40,176 nucleotides of DNA from Protostelium mycophagum (Eukaryota > Evosea > Variosea > Protosteliida > Protosteliaceae), in NCBI GenBank assembly GCA_002081555.1, contig MZNV01002907.1, positions 1-40,176 of the forward strand, given 5' to 3'. This document shows positions 36,472 to 40,176 of the stretch, one piece after another (the stretch's first letter is position 1; every line of letters starts with the position of its first letter). Position numbers and translations under genes: made by a program. The notes under the pieces were generated by a model that saw only the letters and a program-made list of their open reading frames with translations, was not told the DNA's origin and made no database searches.

Positions 36472-39400
36472 TCACTCCTTTATGAGCTTGCAATTGCGGT
36501 CATAGGCAAGTCGCAAGAAGAAATTCATCTTGGCTACGAGTCCGGAGGGTCCCTGTGAGATTTTAAAAAGAGAGGAGGGGTGGGAGAAATCGAACCCGGG
36601 ACTCACCTGTAACTCGTCCAATCTTCTGAGTAGTTTGGCGATGGCGATTCTGACAGATTCTACTGGGTGAAATAATGCCACAGTTAGGGGGGACAGTCCC
36701 CCTGATGACTCCGGGAATCCCGCCAAAAACTGATGACGTCACGACTTTGCACAATCTTCCAGTAGAATATTTTATGCCTTTTTCATCTTGAAAAAATGAA
36801 ACACTGAGACAGTGAGAGACCATCTCTGCGGCAAAGCCGCGAAGAATCACTTGTGGCGATAAAGACATACCTCCTCGAATTGTTCCTCTGTCTTGATATT
36901 TACGAGAAAAGACTGACACACCCTGGCCATCTCCTGCTCTTCCATGTTCTTTCTGATCCTGATTCTTCGGGCCATTCTCAGAATCTTCGGGTCTCTGATT
37001 GCTGACGTCATCTCCCTGTTCCTCTTGTCCTGTGTCGCGGTAAGATGACGTGTGATGCGGTAAGATGAGGTGTGATGACGGTAAGAGGACGGTGGCATGT
37101 TAAAGTGTTGGGCTGCAGAATCACTTGAGCTATTTATAACATCTGCAGCTTCACAGACAGAAAAATACTCAACACCACATCAAAATGAAAAAACTCGTCC
37201 ATCTACAACGCGTCACTCACCACAACGTAAGTCTCATACGTCAAACTTCTCTTCCAGCTTTCCAACCTGTTTTTCATGTGAGTTTTTTCGAAATTTCGAC
37301 GAAATTTCGCACCTGTTCTTGTTGGCTTCCATCTCGTCTTTTTTGGTGACGTCATCAGGAAATTCTTCTTCATCAAAGGCCATGTCCAGAATGTGCTGTG
37401 TGTAGTTGTTGAACAGATTTTGTGTCATGTGTTCACCGTAATGCGACCCGATGCTGTTGGTGACCTGAGATTTCGATGAGAATTCGATGAATTGTGGAAA
37501 AGTAGTCACCTGGCTAAAGAATTTCTCATCGTAAGGAATGTACTTCTCAGCGGGAGCGTTGGCGAGCGCGGGGGATAATGTCACCTTTCAAAATTTGAAT
37601 CTTAGAAATTGGCGGGAATCCTTCAGTCAGATCTCACCTTTCCGGTGTTGATATTGCAGAGGACGTCCCACCACTCTGTGTGGGTCTCAAACATGGGGTT
37701 CGTAACCCCAGCAATATATCCTGGTCTACAACGAGTCAATATCAACGTGATAACATCACAGGATTTTCCAAGATTCTTTTGTACTTACACAGAGAGGAAA
37801 TCGAGATAAGTCAAGTTGGTGTATGGAAAGCATCTGTGGAGTGTGATTTTCCCGCCAAAGTTTTTGGTGACTACAATACCTCTTTATAATACCAGCCAGT
37901 GGAGGGCACACCATGGAGCAAGTGTTCAAAACATATTCGCATACATCTGATGCGCTGCAGTCAAAACCGAGGAACAAAACTCTCTTCTGTGAGAGTAACG
38001 CGTTGTAGATGATCATTGTCTGCGGCCCGAATTTTTTGACCAAGGGAATGAGGTTGTGTCTTCCGACCTGAAATTGTTCAGAATGTTCGTTCTGGTCTTT
38101 TGTATTATGGGAACATGCCCATCTGGGGTTTGGACATCTACAACGGTGTAGAGAACTGACCTCATCGGCAAACATGTAAGTTGGGATTCTGACCGGTAAT
38201 TTTATAGTGTAATGTAATGACGTCACATATTCCGATCTGTTCTGATTCGCCTGTACAATCTCATTTCCCGCCAAAAATTTCGACTGCAACGCTGGATAGT
38301 ATGAGAATTCACCTGCATGGAAGACCTAATGATATGTTTTTTGACAGCAGAATATTGTGGCATATTGATCAAATCAAGCGAATTCAGAGCGTTGTAGTAC
38401 TCTTCAAGTGTGGCTGCGGTTGGTGCCGTGAAAAATTTTTGCAATGCCAACACCATGGACGGCTGATGACGTGTCAGAAATTTCTCGGAAAACAGAGAAA
38501 CTGAGAGAAATTTGGAGGAAAATCACTTTGAAGGCATCGATGAACTGGTGTTGTGTACATATCGCCATGGCTTTCACTTGGGCGCCTGAATGTTGTCAGA
38601 AAAATGTTCTTCGAGGATCTACAACTCACCTCTCTTGAAGGAATTGTCCTTGTGATTTATGCATAAGTTGAGACAATATAAAAATTGTGAGGGGACATCT
38701 TGGTCACCACCCTGCTCAGGCGAAGTGATGACGGTATCTATTAGAAAGTCATTCTACAACTGCAACGATATATTTTTTTGCAAAAAAAACAACATGATCA
38801 CAAGAAACCTTAAACCCTAAACCCACAGATCATTTTTTAATATTGTTAGAAAGAAATTACCGTCTGCATGACCGAGTAACTGCTTCATCTGTTTCTTGAA
38901 TAACTCCTCCTGGTCTCTGGCAGAGAAACGGAACCCCAAAGCCTTATCGTCTTCACATAAAATACAAATAAAAGTCGGCTCTAACTGCCTCCATTCGAAC
39001 CCGGCGTGGCGATTTCTGGCGGGATAAGTTGTATAATGTAAAATTCCAGGAATTCAACGGTGAGAAAATAATAGTTTAAAATTTGTTTAAGATTTCTGAT
39101 CCATCTGAGGGTATCCATGAGAGACAGCACGTTTCTTATCGTGCAAAACGCGGTACGATGCCGTGGATGAAAATGAAACCTACATGAACATGACGGTGTT
39201 CTTCTCTTTGTTTACAATATTGATGCCGATCTGTGATGGGTTGTGATCTGGCAGAAAAAACTGCACCATGTACTTTTCATTTCCAACTAGTTGCCAATCT
39301 ATAGCAGTTAGCAATGGGTCTCTTCATGATCCAACCTGTCTGGCCGTCTTTATATGAATAAATGTAACATTCGATATCACGACTGGAAAGGTTAGGAAGA

Positions 39401-39805
39401 GATATACAACATGATATGAAGGAGCTCACTGTTTCACATCCTTCTTCTGTAATAAATCAGAATACAATCAACTCAGTGGACGTCTTTGAAAAACGTGTCA
39501 TTAGTGTCACGAATAGAGATACACACCTTGGTAGTTGCTTTCTTTGGTTTATTGTCGGATCTACCGAGAAAAAATACAGTCCAGTCTTCATCCTTCTTGT
39601 GGACACCATCAGGTAACATCAACTCGGCTAACAATCTTTTGTGGTTAAGAACGATCTGATTTTAGAAGAATACTTACTGCGTGTCTTCGCCGGTAGACTC
39701 GGGATATTGGAAGGTGATTGTCGATCCCTTGTCGATATCAAACTCTGCAACCAAAATGTAGGATACACATTTCGGCGGGATGGTAGCAGAGGGGGAGCTC
39801 TGCAT
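36472..39805 (-). CDS. Afi1-like DENN/SPA domain protein
   Basis: DENN-superfamily trafficking protein of the Afi1 (stabilisation of polarity axis) type; the fungal relative links Arf3 to polarity. Nineteen exons: 39805-39678, 39635-39527, 39446-39430, 39382-39336, 39298-39184, 39015-38861, 38737-38630, 38585-38527, 38462-38313, 38250-38161, 38067-37880, 37833-37789, 37725-37638, 37584-37510, 37464-37313, 37266-37221, 37029-36871, 36729-36607, 36552-36472. They total exactly 645 codons. Blocks include [106 protein letters not shown] and a C-terminal [13 protein letters not shown]. It contains a 17-nt microexon, and one intron carries the introner-like insert. I chose ATG 39805; the exon is open further upstream. 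Confidence 0.88.
37037..37094. repeat. 20-bp minisatellite inside DENN-gene intron
   Basis: Two near-identical units (GCGGTAAGATGACGTGTGAT, then the same with one change) at 37037-37056 and 37057-37076, plus a degenerate third unit starting 37077. On the plus strand each unit carries GGTAAGA, a donor-like word, but the gene is on the minus strand, so it reads TCTTACC there. The repeat abuts the acceptor of the intron 37030-37220. Confidence 0.7.
39016..39183 (-). repeat. Introner-like insert, copy B, within a DENN-gene intron
   Basis: On the minus strand this intron begins GTAGGTTTCATTTT, then CCACGGCATCGTACCG, a short variable loop, and GATAAGAAACGTG (to about 39127). This is the same order as 846-919. 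The shared part forms the stem ATCGT / ACGAT. The rest of the 168-bp intron is unrelated and ends in TTATCCCGCCAG at the acceptor, overlapping the window-wide TCCCGCC motif. Confidence 0.6.
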
Positions 39806-39977
39806 TATCACACCGGACCGATCGTCGTTTGCTGGCTCTGTGTGGTCCTGATTGGTGGGGTTGTAGATTCTGGAAAGTGAAATTTAATTTATTAATTTAT
39901 ATAAAACGAACGGAAGCCCAGAAAATTTAATTTAATTTCTTTACAATTATAGTTCTTGTGACATTTTATTTTCCACA

Positions 39978-40176
39978 TTAACACCACTGCACGAAGATGT
40001 TGGTGGGAGCCGCAACACAGCTCACCTTAGGTACTCCTGCAGTTTTCAGAAATGATATTGTGAAGGAAAAGGATCACCTCCTGTCTGGCTTGCATCGGCA
40101 CAAGGGCTAGTGTTGCAGGTGAGCATCGCTCCGTTGGAGGAGTAGAGAGTCACGGGGTGTTTGCTTTGCTTGTAAG
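39978..40176 (-). CDS. 3' end of a Cys-containing protein (partial, runs off the window)
   Basis: Two exons are visible: 40176 (edge) to 40078, and 40036-39978, separated by a 41-bp intron. The readable tail contains HPVTLYSSNGAMLTCN, CADASQTGG and VSCVAAPTNIFVQWC before TAA. Four Cys and many small polar residues suggest a secreted or extracellular domain, but no family can be assigned from about 50 residues. The stop lies 173 bp from the start of the DENN gene on the same strand. Confidence 0.55.

Noticed and set aside
37203-37220. An 18-bp intron (gtgagtgacgcgttgtag) in the DENN gene
   Set aside because: It has GT and AG ends, but splicing to the acceptor at 37030 gives an in-phase exon with good family similarity, so a longer 191-bp intron is preferred.

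Overview
This is nuclear DNA of a single-celled eukaryote with a very compact, intron-dense genome. Almost every gene is broken by GT-AG introns, most of 36 to 60 bp, and all three standard stop codons are used. An intraflagellar-transport GTPase (IFT22/RABL5) indicates a lineage that builds flagella. An SH2-domain protein, a FYVE finger and an Afi1-type DENN protein would fit an amorphean or amoebozoan flagellate, but that placement is inference. I rebuilt gene models by hand from splice signals and reading-frame phase. In nearly all of them the summed exon lengths are an exact multiple of three.

Layout. 1-1140: a poorly understood plus-strand fragment joined to a decayed copy of the 3' half of the four-helix membrane gene at 17332-17812. 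1159-3286 (-): farnesylation-competent type-A DnaJ. 3478-6552 (+): multi-pass membrane protein with a FYVE-like zinc finger and armadillo-like helices. 6744-9185 (-): GMC oxidoreductase. 9961-11517 (+): CorA-like transporter. 11750-13011 (-): nucleotidyltransferase-fold protein. 13559-14092 (-): OPA3. 14592-17066 (+): NOP53. 17332-19056 (+): two small membrane proteins. 19129-20637 (-): LENG8/SAC3-type protein. 20735-22356 (+): protein with an SRP54 M-like domain. 22524-23307 (-): IFT22. 23478-24573 (-): PRA1.

Right half. 24574-26971 is an AT-rich gene-poor block with a perfect 472-bp tandem duplication, ending at a tRNA-Lys(CUU) gene. Then follow the mitochondrial m-AAA protease (27765-31009, -), RAD51 (31301-32432, +), PP2C phosphatase (32462-34325, -), an SH2 protein (34763-35173, -), a four-helix membrane protein (35455-36053, -), a 19-exon Afi1-like DENN/SPA gene (36472-39805, -) and the 3' end of a Cys-containing protein that leaves the window.

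The genes do not form one pathway. They are housekeeping and trafficking functions: mitochondrial quality control (m-AAA, OPA3), ribosome assembly and mRNA export, recombination, and membrane traffic (DENN, PRA1, FYVE, IFT22). The most unusual signal is in the introns. Many share short recurring motifs: paired GAAATTTC palindromes, GTTGTAG often used as the 3' splice site, and TTCCCGCC/GGCGGGAA boxes. Two introns share a longer homologous insert that begins at the 5' splice site. Together these suggest spreading introner-like elements or a shared intron-encoded signal.
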